Source: Schistosoma haematobium
Lineage: Eukaryota > Platyhelminthes > Trematoda > Strigeidida > Schistosomatidae
Assembly: GCF_000699445.3 (NCBI RefSeq)
Contig: NC_067195.1
Coordinates: 86,252,569-86,316,568 of the forward strand
Direction of reading: 5' to 3'
DNA: 64,000 nucleotides
This document shows, piece after piece, positions 43,345-55,800 of the stretch (position 1 is its first letter; the number at the start of each line of letters is the position of its first letter). The notes below the pieces were generated by a model that was given only the letters and a program-made list of their open reading frames with translations, did no database searches and was not told the origin of the DNA. Both the position numbers and the translations under genes were made by a program.

Positions 43345-43505
43345 CTTCATATCTTTCTTTCTACGAACTAGTTCTTCAGCCCTGTACTATATCCTTATAT
43401 ACAATCTTTCTCTTATATATTATCACCATTGAATTAACTACTTCTATGAATCCGGTGTTCATCTTGCTCTTCTAATGAGGTACGGCAACTTGGACCAATT
43501 GACTG
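43345..43505 (+). mobile_element. RTE-A 3' UTR fragment
   Basis: 'cttcatatctttctttctac' to 'aatgaggtacggcaacttgg' matches the RTE-A 3' UTR, ending before the tail. Confidence 0.7.
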
Positions 43506-43774
43506 CTAATTTGGATATTACAAAGATATTGTTATTTTTATTTTTACTATCAACATTCCACCTTGAAATAGTCAACTCAAATCTTAATAATAATAAAGAT
43601 CCAATATTTGTTGATTCGTAACTACATAATGATCTAATAAATCTTTTGTATATTATCGAATACTACTTATATTATATAAATAAGTAGACTGAGCTTCAAC
43701 CTTAGTGTTTATGTTGTGTTGTATAAATGGTCATTCAATTATTTTAATAAACCAGTTGTTATATCTGTTTAAAC

Positions 43775-45053
43775 TCCGCCTGTAGCTATTCTGGAGATAT
43801 TAACGGTCCCAATCCCGAGTAAAGGAGGAGGGTTGGGCATGGGGTTAGCGATCCCATCCCGTAGAAAACTAACTCGTTAAAAAACGCTAACCAGGAAAAA
43901 TAATTCGAACCATTTAAACTCTATCATGGGAGTATGAAGGTCTTCATTTAAAAGATCTATAATGCTTCATGGTGAAAGCCGAGTTCCTTCGGAAGTCACG
44001 AGGCCGATGCCCCTTCTAACAAACACAGCAACAATTTTTATAAGTACATGGAACGTCCGGACAATTTGGGAGACAGGGAAGACCAGTCAAATAGCAACGG
44101 AAATGACGTGATATAAATTGAAAGTATTGAGAATCAGCTGACAAATGCATTCCAGGTAAGGACCGGAGACAGATAAGACTGTCTACTCTACCCTCCCCCT
44201 TTCTCCTGGTGGTCGACTGGATTATGAAGACCTAGACATCTGAGGGAAAATACGGAATACAATGGACATCTCAGAACGAATTAGACGATTTGGACTTCTC
44301 AGATCACCTATCCCATGCACACAAATAATTGCAGATAAAGACAACTCGTGTATCAGGAGCCTTTACATCAATAGGCCTCAACATACACAAAAGAAAAAGC
44401 AAGATCCTCAAATACAACACCGAGAACACCAAACCAATCACACTTAGTGGCGAAACTCTGGGAGATGTGGAATCCTTGATATACATGGACAGCATCATCG
44501 ATGAACAAGGAGGATAAGATGCAGGCGTAAGGGTAAGGATTGGCAAAGCAAGGAAATATGGAACTCAAAACAACTGTCTGTCAACCATTATCAAAGTCAG
44601 AATCTTCAATAAGAATGTCAAGACAGTTCTATTGTATGGAGCCTAAACTTGGAGGTCTACCACAACCATCATCAAGAAGGTACAAGTATTTATCAATAAT
44701 TGTTTACGTAAGATACTCAACATCCATTGGCCTGATACCATATGCAACAGTCTACTGTGGGAGAGAACAAACGAGCTTCCAGCTGAAGAGGAGATTAGGA
44801 ATATATGATGGAAGTCGATAGGACATACATATGGGAAATCATCAAACTGCATCACGAGGCAAGCCATAACTTGGAATCCTGAAGGGGAAGGCCAAAGAAC
44901 ACACTACGTCGGGAAATAGAAGCAGATATGAAAAGGATGAATGACAACTGAAAAGGATTGCCCAGGACAGGGTTGCATGGAGAGTGCTTGTGGACGGCCT
45001 ATACTCCATCATGAGGAGTAACAGGTGTAAGTAAGTAAGTAAGTAAGTAAGTA
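43775..45053 (+). mobile_element. RTE-B deletion derivative with 14-bp target duplication
   Basis: The 5' UTR (43775-44020), which recurs at 48.9-49.04 kb, leads into the start of the endonuclease (NTATIFISTWNVRTIWETGK). At about 44125 it jumps to the late reverse transcriptase (QLTNAFQVRTGD, LDDLDFSDHL) and continues to the 3' end and (GTAA)n tail (45026-45053). atatctgtttaaac flanks it on both sides (43761-43774, 45054-45067). So a 1.28-kb unit missing most of the endonuclease and polymerase is bounded as one insertion. Confidence 0.8.
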
Positions 45054-45056
45054 ATA

Positions 45057-45590
45057 TCTGTTTAAACGTTTATTTCAATGTTTTAGTCTTGTATCCAATT
45101 AATAATATGAATGTGTATAATCTAAATAATAAATGATAAGTATGATTTATTGTATGGTAACTAAGTGACACGGGTTAAGATTAAAAAAAATGATGTAATC
45201 ATTTGATCAATAAGATCCGAATAAGAATAAATCGAATATAACAATAACATGATCATGATAACAATCATCGATTGAATAACATTCGAGAATGTATACTTTT
45301 GATGTATAACTATAATGAATTAATAGAGATTTAAGACCATATGAAAATGAAGAGGAAAAAAGAAAAGATGATCAAGCATAGCAACAAAGAATAAAATAAG
45401 AGAGAAAAAAATACTAAGAGAAGAATAAATACAAACAAAATACAAATGGAACTTAGTTTAAGATAATGGAAAAGATAATGCAAATTGTTTTTATAGGAAT
45501 AGATATGATATTCACTTGAACTTATATCAATAAACAAGCTTATTCATCATAGCAATTCGTTTACGTCAATATGGTTTTATAACTCCATAT
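45057..45590. other. No gene recognised
   Basis: AT-rich, with A-rich and purine-rich runs at 45350-45480. The 68-codon minus-strand frame there is low-complexity and not convincing. Confidence 0.45.
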
Positions 45591-45592
45591 GG

Positions 45593-45862
45593 AAAGTGTG
45601 GTGTGAGCTACTTATATCCACATAAGTAGTATATAACTATTATCAGAAATAGAATGTATTTTAGTAGAAGATCGAGAAGGAAAGAACGGGAACAGAAAGC
45701 AATTGATGTGAAGATGCACAAACAATGAAATCTGAAACGATGGATTGATATTTTGCAAATTAACTATTTACTGTGTGGTTCTCAGATTTTGGTGAGATGT
45801 TCTGAGATTTTGTGTTCAAATACATTCGGTTGACTCCATTCGTGTTCTTGTTCACTACAAAA
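45593..45862 (+). repeat. Repeat B copy
   Basis: About 270 bp, starting 'gtgtggtgtgagctacttat' with a hairpin (ctacttat...ataagtag) at 45607-45628 and ending 'gttcactaca'. Nearly the same sequence lies at 63632-63897, roughly 93% identical by eye. Confidence 0.75.
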
Positions 45863-46674
45863 ATACTGAAATATTTACGTTTTTTTGGCTTCACATATGC
45901 TACTTATTTTAACCAACTTCGTAGAAACTAGGGTAATGTCCTTTTAAGAAATTCACCGTTGAGATAATAATTTATGGATGATAATTGAGCGACACCAAAG
46001 TGACCTTGAAAGTATCCACCTACTTACTACGGTTAAATAAGGGTTAGAAAAGTGTGTGAGGAGCTGAACGTTTAGGAAATCTGAGTATAAGATGGTAATT
46101 GTGTTATACGATAACAAAAAAAAGCTTTTTGACACCTCTTCTCATCTTCAAAATCATTTATTCATGAATTATATTAAGGAAGAAAACGTACCCATAAGAG
46201 ACTTATGTTTCTTTTTTATTTTGATGCCTGAATATCATTTTATATTGATGATATATAATTCTATCTGAGAATTTAATTACTGAGATTTTCGGTTATTTAT
46301 AAATGGTTTTCTATGAACTGGTATCATATTATAGAACCAATAGAAGCAAGAATACACTGAACAGTCGTTTCATCTAACTTTAAATTTCCTCAATATTGGA
46401 TATTCATAACCCAATATATGATAGAATTCAAGATCGTGATCAAATAAGATATAATGAACTGATACCATTTGTAAATGTGAAACATTATCTTCTGAATCAG
46501 TGGATAAAGTCATAATAACTTCATCATATAACCTGTAATTTTCTCGGTTGTACTCAATATAGAGATGTGATCGAGCACTGGTAATGAATTGTAAAGGAGA
46601 ACGAAACACGTGTTCAGTTTTCTTTGACTTTTAATGTTTTTCCATTTGATATCCGTTCGTGATGAGGTAATAGA

Positions 46675-46972
46675 TCACTATGTAGTGTACGCTATTTATG
46701 TCGACAGACATAAGTAGTATGTAACACTAATCAGAATTAGAATGTCTAGCAGCAGAAGGTTGAGAAGATGAAATCAAAGAAAACAATAATGTAAACAAAG
46801 AGCAATTGTAATGATAACAGGTATGAAGGAATGATGAAGTTTGTAAAAGTCAACTGATGGATAATGTATGGGTATTTCATATTTTATGAAGACATTCAGT
46901 AATTTATATTAAACAATACATTTATTGTCCCCAACAATTCTTCGTTCACTACAATTATACTAAGCAGTCGAT
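46675..46972 (+). repeat. Repeat B, divergent copy
   Basis: Starts 'tgtagtgtacgctatttatg', with hairpin-like 'tatgtcgacagacata', and ends 'gttcactaca'. The two ends (tgtagtgtac / gttcactaca) are near-perfect inverted repeats of 10 bp. The middle is diverged from the 45.6-kb copy. Confidence 0.6.
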
Positions 46973-46984
46973 ACTTTCATTTTG

Positions 46985-47592
46985 AATGCTTACTTACTTA
47001 CGCCTGTTACTCCTCATGGAGGAGTATAGGCCGTCCAACAGCACTCTCCACCCTACATTGTCCTGGACAATCCTTTCCAGTTCCTTCCAGTTGCTATTTA
47101 TCCTTTCCATGTCTGTTTCCGATTCCCGACACTGTGTTTAACAACCTTCTTCTTTTCCATTCCCCTTCAGGATTCCAAGTTAGTGCTTGGCTCATGATAT
47201 AGTTTGGTGATTTTCTCAATGAATGACCTATTCACTTCCAATGTCTTCTTAATTTTCTCTCTAGATGGAAGCTGTTTTGTTCTTTCCCACAGTAGACTGT
47301 TTCTGATGGTATCCGGTCAACAACGGATATTCAGTATCATGCGTAGACAATTGTTTAGAAATACATGTATTCTTTTGATGATGGTTTTTGTAGTTCTTTA
47401 AGTTTCAGCTTCGTACAATAGAACTGTCTTGACGTTCGTATTGAAGATTCTGACTTTGATATTGGTTGATGGTTGTTTTGAGTTCCATGTGTACTTCAAT
47501 TGTAGGAATGTGGTCCTTGATTTGTAAATCCTCGACATTACGTCTGCATCTGATCCTCCATGTTCATCGATGATGCTTCCTTCATTTTGTAT
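46985..47592 (-). pseudogene. RTE-B 3' fragment
   Basis: The (GTAA)n tail complement sits at 46985-47000, then the C-terminal coding end of RTE-B on the minus strand with many stops, up to the block matching [13 protein letters not shown] near 47550-47570. Confidence 0.75.
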
Positions 47593-47814
47593 ATTTTTAA
47601 ATTAATCTTTATATGAATATTTACTCTATGCTTATTCATCTTTCAGTTCAACTAATGAAAATCAAGTGCCATTTAATCGTAGTAAATTAGAAAAGTATAA
47701 GTATGATCTAATGAACGTTGTTATCTATTAATATTGAAGCTAATTTAGGATGAAATAAACCGATCAAATGCTCAGAAAATTTGATCCATAAACAAATAAT
47801 AATTGAATCACGAC

Positions 47815-48275
47815 CTAAATTACAGATGTAAAGGCGACCATACACAAAGCAAGGATAGCATTCCTATAACTGAAGAACATATGGAATTCAAAACAACTAT
47901 CAACCAATATCAAATTCACAATCTTTAATACAAACGTCAAGATAGTTCTATTGTACGGAGCTGAAACTTGGAGAACTATCACAACCATCATCAAAATAGT
48001 ACAAGTATTTATAAACAATTGTCTACATAGGATACTGAATGTCCGTTTGCCGAATATTATCAGTACCAGTCTATTGTGCGAGAAAACAAAACAGCTTCCA
48101 TCTAAAGACCAAACGAAAAAGAACACCAAAGAACACACTACGTTGATAATTGAAAGCAGACGTAAACAAGGATGAATAACAACTGAAAAGGATTTTCCAA
48201 GACAGAGTTGGATAGACAATGATGATGGGTGACCTATTCTCCTCCACAGGGAGTAACAGGCGTAAGTAAGTAAGT
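47815..48275 (+). pseudogene. RTE-B 3' fragment
   Basis: Plus-strand C-terminal region ([38 protein letters not shown]) ending in 'ggcgtaagtaagtaagtcag' at 48258-48277. It lies tail-to-tail with the next copy. Confidence 0.75.
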
Positions 48276-48344
48276 CAGTAAATTAAAATGAAAACTTAAG
48301 ATCAATTTTCAATTTCATTTTTAACGTCTCAATAAGTCACTTAT

Positions 48345-49041
48345 TACTTACTTACTTTACTTACGCCTGTTACTCCCAATGGAGCATAGGCCGCTGACCA
48401 GCATTCTCCAACCCACTCTGTCCTAGGCCTTCTTTTCTAGTTCCATCCAATTCTTGTTCATTTTTCTCATGTCTATCTCCATTTCTCGGCGTAATGTGTT
48501 CTTTGGTCTTCCTCTTTTCCTTTGGCATTAAGGATTCCATGTGAGGGCTTGTCTTGTGACGCAGTTGGGTGCTTTCCTCAATGTATGTCCTATCCACTTC
48601 CAGCGCTTCTTCCTGATTTCTTCCTCCGCTGGGATCTGGTTTGTTCTCTCCCACAGTACGTTGTTGCTGATAGTGTCCGGCCAACGGATCTGAAGTATTT
48701 TGCGTAGACAATTGTTAATAAACACCTGTATTTTCTGGATGATGACTTTCGTAGTTCTCCAGGTTTCTGCCCCATACAGTAGAACTGTCTCGACATTTGT
48801 ATTGAAAATCCTGACCTTGGTGTTGGTTGACAATTGTTTTGAGTTCCAGATGTTCTTCAGTTGTAAATATGCAGCTCTTGCTTTGCCGATCCGCGCCTTC
48901 AAAAAGAATAATTTTTCCTGGTTAGCGTTTTTTTACCGAGTTAGTTTTCTACGGGATGGGATCGCTAACCCCATGCCCAACCCTCCTCCTTTATTCGGGC
49001 TTGGGACCGGCAGTAGCCCCCGGAGGGTCTCCAGGCGGAGT
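48345..49041 (-). mobile_element. RTE-B deletion derivative, 5' UTR joined to C-terminus
   Basis: The 5' UTR (49041-48905, containing 'ggagggttgggcatggggtt' on the minus strand) is joined near 48903 directly to [20 protein letters not shown] and the rest of the C-terminus (to about 48370), then the (GTAA)n tail. All of the endonuclease and the reverse transcriptase core is absent. The remaining frame (48902-48528) is open for 124 codons. Confidence 0.8.
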
Positions 49042-49247
49042 TAATTTACTTTAATTAAATGAATGACATGTCAATATGAAATTGTAAGCAACATTTCTAT
49101 ATTACGAATATCAATGACAAATACATTACAATAAGTTTTTTTTTGAGTAGTTTTTATACCTTGGTAATATTACCCTAGTTACTTAACATCATCATCACCA
49201 CCACCACCACTACCATATGTGTTTACTTCATTCACTTATAATGTATT

Positions 49248-49283
49248 TGTATATATACGTGTGCGTGCACGCGTGCGCGCATG
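49248..49283. other. 36-nt perfect purine-pyrimidine alternation (Z-DNA-prone)
   Basis: TGTATATATACGTGTGCGTG followed by CACGCGTGCGCGCATG alternates purine and pyrimidine without a break. Its GC-rich half is the type that flips to Z-DNA most easily. It lies about 245 bp upstream of the dehydrogenase start codon, in otherwise AT-rich DNA. Confidence 0.8.
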
Positions 49284-49527
49284 GATATAAAATACACTTT
49301 TTATCTTTCAGACAAATGGTCATGTGTTGTCACATAGAAACAATAAATGAACACATGTGAAACCTTCATTCTATTGATTAGTATCATGAGTCAAAAAAAG
49401 AAATGTATTTTCTATTGGTTATTTGAAAATTGTGTAAAACGAATTTAAAGTTGATCATTCACTTTTCTTTCTTTTTTTTAGAAAAAACAAAACAATCAAA
49501 ACAATAAAAAGTTATATTCCGTAAACA

Positions 49528-49812
49528 ATGCAAAAATCTAAAATTACTAATCGATTATGTAGACTACCTGGTCGTTTAGATGGGAAATTAGTTATTGTAA
49601 CTGGTGCAAATATTGGTTGTGGACTTGAATTAAGCGGTGAATTAGCACGTCGTGGATGTACTGTAATTATGGCATGTCGAGATTTAGAAAGAGGATTTTT
49701 AGGAAAAGAAGTTCTACTTGATCGATTTGGTGAAAGAAGTCAAGGGAAATGGAGAAAATCACCAGCTGGTCCAGGAGTTGAACCATTTCTTGATGTTATT
49801 AAAACAGCACAG
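49528..49812 (+). CDS. Dehydrogenase exon 1: cofactor-binding start
   Basis: 95 codons, from [20 protein letters not shown] through [20 protein letters not shown] and [11 protein letters not shown] to VIKTAQ|gtaact. The arginine in CRD is typical of NADP-preferring members. Confidence 0.87.
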
Positions 49813-52800
49813 GTAACTTGTATAGAATTTAATTTTTAAAAACAAAATTGATTAGTTATGTAAATGATGTTGGTTAATTTGAAAAGAAATTTAGCCAAGA
49901 ACTAGAATTAGCTGAAAACTGTTTTTTATTTATTACTTAGTTTTAATATTGGGGAATAATCCGTAGTTCAGGTGGATGATTTCTTAGCTGAATGTTTGGT
50001 TGTGGAGCTTTCATTGTTGTTTTGAACGACAATATCAGCACAAATTTCAAGTAGAAGTCTATCTGAAGTTTGTACTGATGATGTCGTTCGGAAGAACGAT
50101 GAAAGTTCCATGACTAAACCATCCAGCTCAGAGAACAAAACTTCATCAAAATAATCCGCAGTATAATAACCACAGGGAAAACATCAACAGCCATTGAAAC
50201 CACTAAACACGATGTTTCAAGATACCAACTCATTTACTACCACTGTGGATTATAAAACATTCCAGAATTTCGGCAGTAATTACATAGTGTTTCACCAGGA
50301 TATGTGAAATCCTTCAGAGACAACAGTGAATAAAGAAAACGAGATGCCGAACGTATTCAACTAGGAAAAGATTAAATTTTGTAAAACTAGTATTCGATCG
50401 TAGGTGTCTTCGAAATATTGCTCGTATATCCTGGAACCATCGAGTAAGTAATGCAGTTGTTAGGAAACGGGTACTAGGTAAGGATGGCAAATCAATTAAT
50501 GAAGTAGTGAAACTTGATCAGTTGAGATGGCTGGGACACGTATTACGTATGCCCAGCCATCGACTGCCTCGACGTGCGATGTTTTATGGTGTAGGAGAAG
50601 GTTGAAAGAAAGCTAAGGGTGGCCAGACCAAAACATGGCATAAATTCATGATGTCACTGAAAAGTGGACTGAGTCATGTTGATAGGTGTAGACTACGTGG
50701 TTGGGATCCGCGAGATGATAGCAACTGATGGTTAGAGACCCTGAATGACATGGCTCAAAATCGTTTGCAATGGTGCAGGTGCATCCACTCTTTGTGTTCT
50801 CCCAAATTTTGATCTCCTTATTCCTCCTTGTCTCTTTTTTTCTCCTCTCAAATTTATTTCACTGGATTATACTCTTTAAATAACATCTCCAAACCCTAAT
50901 TTTCCCGATTACTGCTTATACTCTTATTACCTCTACCACTACGGGATTTCAATCGACCACTGCATCTCTATGCTAATGTGGTGTAGCAACTCGAACTGAT
51001 TTACGTACGCACGAAGTTCTACGTTGTTACTGACTGACTGACTTACTGACTGACGTACTGGTTTTTTAGATTGATAAGGTAAGGTCAGACTAATAACTGT
51101 ACTTGGATCCTGTATGTGCGTCTCGGGGATGCAGCATAGATCTAAGGGATTTGAGTTGACAATTGTATCTGTGTGATAATGTGGTATGTCAACTTCAACT
51201 CATGTACGTACGTACGAAGTTCTACGTTGCTACTGACTGATTGACTGACTGACTGACTGAACTTTTGTAAACATATAATAGAAACACTCCCACTGGCACA
51301 TTGTACATATAAATTTTTCCAATGTTAAAGAAAACATCACGATGGTATCATAGATGATCCAGATCGATATAAGATATTATTGTCATTTTTCTACATAGAC
51401 CGTTTTTATTTACCATGGTACTATGAAAATACTCATTACACCTATACAGAATATATGTAGAGTAAGTTACTTACTTAGTTACAGCTGTTACTCCTCGTTG
51501 AGGAGTATAAGCAGCCCACTAACACTCTCCATACAACCCTGTCCTGGGTAACCCTTCCAGTTCTTTCCAGTTGTTATTCATCCTTTTCAAATCTGTACCG
51601 TAAATTACTCTCTTGTAATTTCCCAATGCTTTTGTTTTCTTTCTTTCTACTTTTAGTTAATTGTTGAACATTTGGATTTAGCTTGTTTAGAATCCATTCG
51701 TCATTTTGCTAAAAGCATTTTAAGTCAATATACACGATTAGATATATTAATCCATAATGCTGGAATGATGGCTACTAGTTACATGGAAACACATGATGGA
51801 TTTGAATTACAAATGGGTGTTAATCATTTAGGTCCTGTATTATTAACTGAATTATTATTACCATTATTATATAATGGTGCACCATCACGTGTTATTGTAA
51901 TTGCTTCAAATCTATATCAACAAGGTGATATTGATGTGAATAATTTAAATTTACGCGGTGAACAATATGGACCATTTAAAGCATATAATCAATCAAAATT
52001 AGCTAATGTTTTATATGTTCGTGAATTAGCTAAACAATTAGATGGTTTAAAAGTGATACCAATGGCTGTACATCCTGGTGCAGTAAGAACAGAAATATCA
52101 AATACAGGAGATCATAGATATCAGGTAAGAAAGAGAATATTAGGTCATTTATGTATATAATCATGAGTGTGTTTATTATTAGGGAGGTTGATTTTGAATA
52201 CAGTGGTTTTGAGTGCTGTTAGAGGTATGAGGGCGGTTATCAATTCCAGATTGCTCACATCGTAGAAGGGTTCTTCTGTAGGGACTTGAAACGGAAATTG
52301 GATTAGAGGTGGTTTTAGTGACCTGAGAGCATGACTACAGTGTCCAAGGAACAACTGCTTGAGGTTGGTCACACACAACTTTTTGTGTTAGCTCCATACT
52401 TCTTGACACCTAACCGCCGGAGACGGATATCCGTGGGTATTGGGTGTTCATCTTCTTGTGCTAATGAGGTATGGCAACTTGGACCGATGCATAAATGTGC
52501 CTGGTCCTACGTTGTAGCTGACTGACTGACTGTGTTTAATATCAAGGAGATAATTGTTTAATAAAACTTCATGAATATTTAGTAACCAACGTGATAACAC
52601 TAAGTTAGAATTTTATCAAGTTATGAACTGATTAAAGTTAAAAATGTGTACTGTTTGATCTCAACTCACTTGTTTCATTGTATTGTACTTGTCATAAAAC
52701 CTGAAGTTCCACAGAAATCTAGTCTTCGTGAGGTTATTGTCGTATTATTGTTGAGGTTTCTCAAACTAAAATAAAGGAAAGTTGTCTCATACTTCATGAT

Positions 52801-55800
52801 TTTCAATGGTCTTCTCTAAAGGATGTTAAGCTATGATGGAATCAGTCCTATCCACTTACAGCGGTTCTTCCTGATTTCTTCCTCTACTGGAATCTGACTT
52901 GTTCTTTCCCATAGTAGGTTGTTGCTAATAGTGTCTGGCCAGTGGATCTGAAGTATTTTGCATAGACAACTGTTAATAAACACCTGTATTTTCTGGATGA
53001 TGACTTTCGTAGTTCTCCAGGTTTCCGCCCCGTACAGTAGAACCGTCTTGACTTTGTATTGGAAATCCTGACCGTAGTGTCGGTTGACAGATAGTTGTTT
53101 TGAGTTGCAGATGTTCTTCAGTTGTAAATTTGCTGTTCTTGCTTTGCCGATCCGCGCCTTCACATCTGCATCAGATCCACCCTGTTCATCAATGATGCTG
53201 CCCAAATATGTAAACGATTTTACATCTTCCAAATCTTCTCCGTCAATTTTGATTGGATTGGTGCATTCTGTGTTGTATCGGAGAATCCTGCTTTTCCCTT
53301 TGTGTATATTGAGACCTATTGCTGCTGAGGCTGCTGCCACACTGTTCGTCTTCTCCTGCATCTGTTGTTGCGTTTGGGATAGAAGGGCCAGATCGTCTGC
53401 GAAGTCTAGATCATCCAACTGCATCTTAGATGTCCATTGTATCCCGCGCTTCCCTTCAGACGTTGACGTCTTCATGATCCAGTCGATCACCAGGAGAAAG
53501 AGAAAGGGTGAGAGTAAGCAACCTTGCCTAACACCGGTCTTCACTTCGAACGACTTTGTCAACTGTCCTCCATGCACAATTTTGCAGTATAATCCATCAT
53601 ATGAGTTCTGTATGATGTTGACTGTCTTCTGAGGCACGCCGTAGTGTCGAAGAAGTTTCCATAGTGTTGTTCTGTCCACGCTATCAAATACCTTTTCGTG
53701 GTCAATGAAGTTGATGTAGAGTGATGAATTCCATTCAATTGATTGTTCCACAATGATCCGTAGAGTTGCGATTTGGTCTGTACACGATCTATCCTTACGG
53801 AATCCAGCCTGTTGGTCACGAAGTTGGGCGTCTACGCAGCCCTTCATCCTGTTTAACAATACCCTGTTGAAGACTTTTTCTGGTATTGAGAGAAGGTTGA
53901 TGCCCCTGTAGTTATCACAGTTGCTGAGATTGCCTTTCTTCGGTATTTTGATCAGAAGTCCTTCTTACCAGTCTTTTGGTACTTGTTCTTTATCCCAAAT
54001 TTTGCTTAAGAGAATGTGGAGTATCTTTGCAGTTACTGCTACGTTTACTGTCAATGCATCTGCTGGAATGTTGTCTGGTCCTGCTGCTTTGTCGCTCTTG
54101 ATTTGTCTGATGACCATGCTGATCTCTTCAATTGTTGGTGGCCAACATTGATTGAAAGGTCCGTGTTGTTGCTTCGATCTTGGGTGGGTTCAGTAGGGTT
54201 GGTCGATCAAAGAGTTTTTTGAAGTAGTCTACCCACCTCTTTCGCTGTTCTTCGATGTTAATGATCACTTTGCCCTCCCTGTTTTTCACTGGTCGTTCTG
54301 GCTTGCGGCGATTTCCAGAGAGTTTCTTTGTTATGTCATACAGTTGTCTCATATTTCCTTCTCTTCCAGCCAAAAACTGAAAATAATGATGTTTTTTTCA
54401 AGTGTTGGCAATAATTAAATTCGCTTGATGTTGTTCACTTGCATCTTTCGTGGAGTAATCAACTCTGAGATGCAGGTATAGCCAGCTGACGAGTCCCAAA
54501 TTAGGACGAAACGCGCGTCCTGGATTCCATTGTTAGCCACTGTTCATCTTTGCTTATAAAGTTTGTGACTTAAGGCAATATCGAAACAAACCACACAGAA
54601 TGCCTATATGCCAACAAGAGAGTGATCAATTGCAGTTATAAACAACAATGAGAATATAAAAGCAAACAACACCAAGTGAATCTGAACTTCACCTCATTAC
54701 ACAAGCGAGTGTTTATCACAGTTCAGTAGCTAGGTGGATAACGCGATGGCATTTAAAACGATCGGTATTTGGTTCGAGTCCTGGGGTGGATATGAAGTCT
54801 AGGATATAGATACATCTAGCTGATGAGTCCCAAATTAGGACGAAACACACGTCCTGGATTCCACTGCTATTCACTATTCATCTTTGCTGACAATCATTGT
54901 TTGCAATGGAGAAGAATTGTTTTAGTTACTTTTCACTCCTTTTTATCTCATTTAATAAACAAATGATGCATTAAAAAAAGAACTATTCATGAGTGATATA
55001 TACTTTAATTAAACATTTAACCTAGTCTATTTGAGTATGTTATGTCGATTGAAATTACCATTGAAATGATTCGATTATAATGAAATCATATTGAGATAGA
55101 TGTATATGTATATACAATACAAGTATACATAGTCATTGTAAAAGAATTCAGATTCGATAATGATCGATTACTGATTAGCAATTCGAAAGAAAAAATAATA
55201 ATAACCATAGTAATTGACAGTTATTGTAAAGAGAATACCATAATCAATCTTCATTATTACTTCAATGGTATGTAGATACAATATAGTTAAATGTTTCGAA
55301 TAAATCTTAGATAGTATGAATGAATTACTCATATCATAACAATCTTATTATTATTATTATCATCATTATGATCAGTAGCTTATAATTAATCGGTAATAAA
55401 TATGGTATATCATGAATAATCTATTCAGTAGACCATAAGGGTATATCATATTTGTCTTGCGTTGTTTTTTGTTGTTGGTAGAAACATAAATTTGAACTGA
55501 TTCAATAATGCAAACATATTGATTTAGTGTAATTTCTGTATATCATGCCAACTATGTGATAAATACAATTGTGATTATACTAGTTGACATGACTAACATC
55601 TTAGTAAATGAAACTAACTTTATATAGAAACTAAACCACCAACTACTACGACGGGCAATGCAGACTAATGTTGGAGACGGTGGGAAGAAAGTTAGGGGTG
55701 GCCAAAACAAAAAGTGGCATCAGTGCTTGAAGTCACTAACTTCTAGTCTGAGCCATGTTGGTAGATGCATACTACTTGGTTGGGGTCCGCATGACTATCG

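Larger units (their letters stand above)
54440..54895 (+). repeat. Sm-alpha repeat, one full monomer bounded by two hammerheads
   Basis: Two hammerheads (cleavage sites after 54519 and 54853) are 334 bp apart, with the full repeat body between them. A tRNA-like polymerase III promoter precedes the second (A-box-like 'gtagctaggtggataa' from 54726; B box 'ggttcgagtcc' at 54771-54781). This is the tandem layout known for S. mansoni Sm-alpha repeats, whose multimeric transcripts self-cleave to unit length. In dehydrogenase intron 2, sense orientation. Confidence 0.82.

Noticed and set aside
45331..45537. 68-codon minus-strand hydrophobic frame
   Set aside because: Low-complexity leucine/phenylalanine/serine translation of a purine-rich plus strand, with no gene context.
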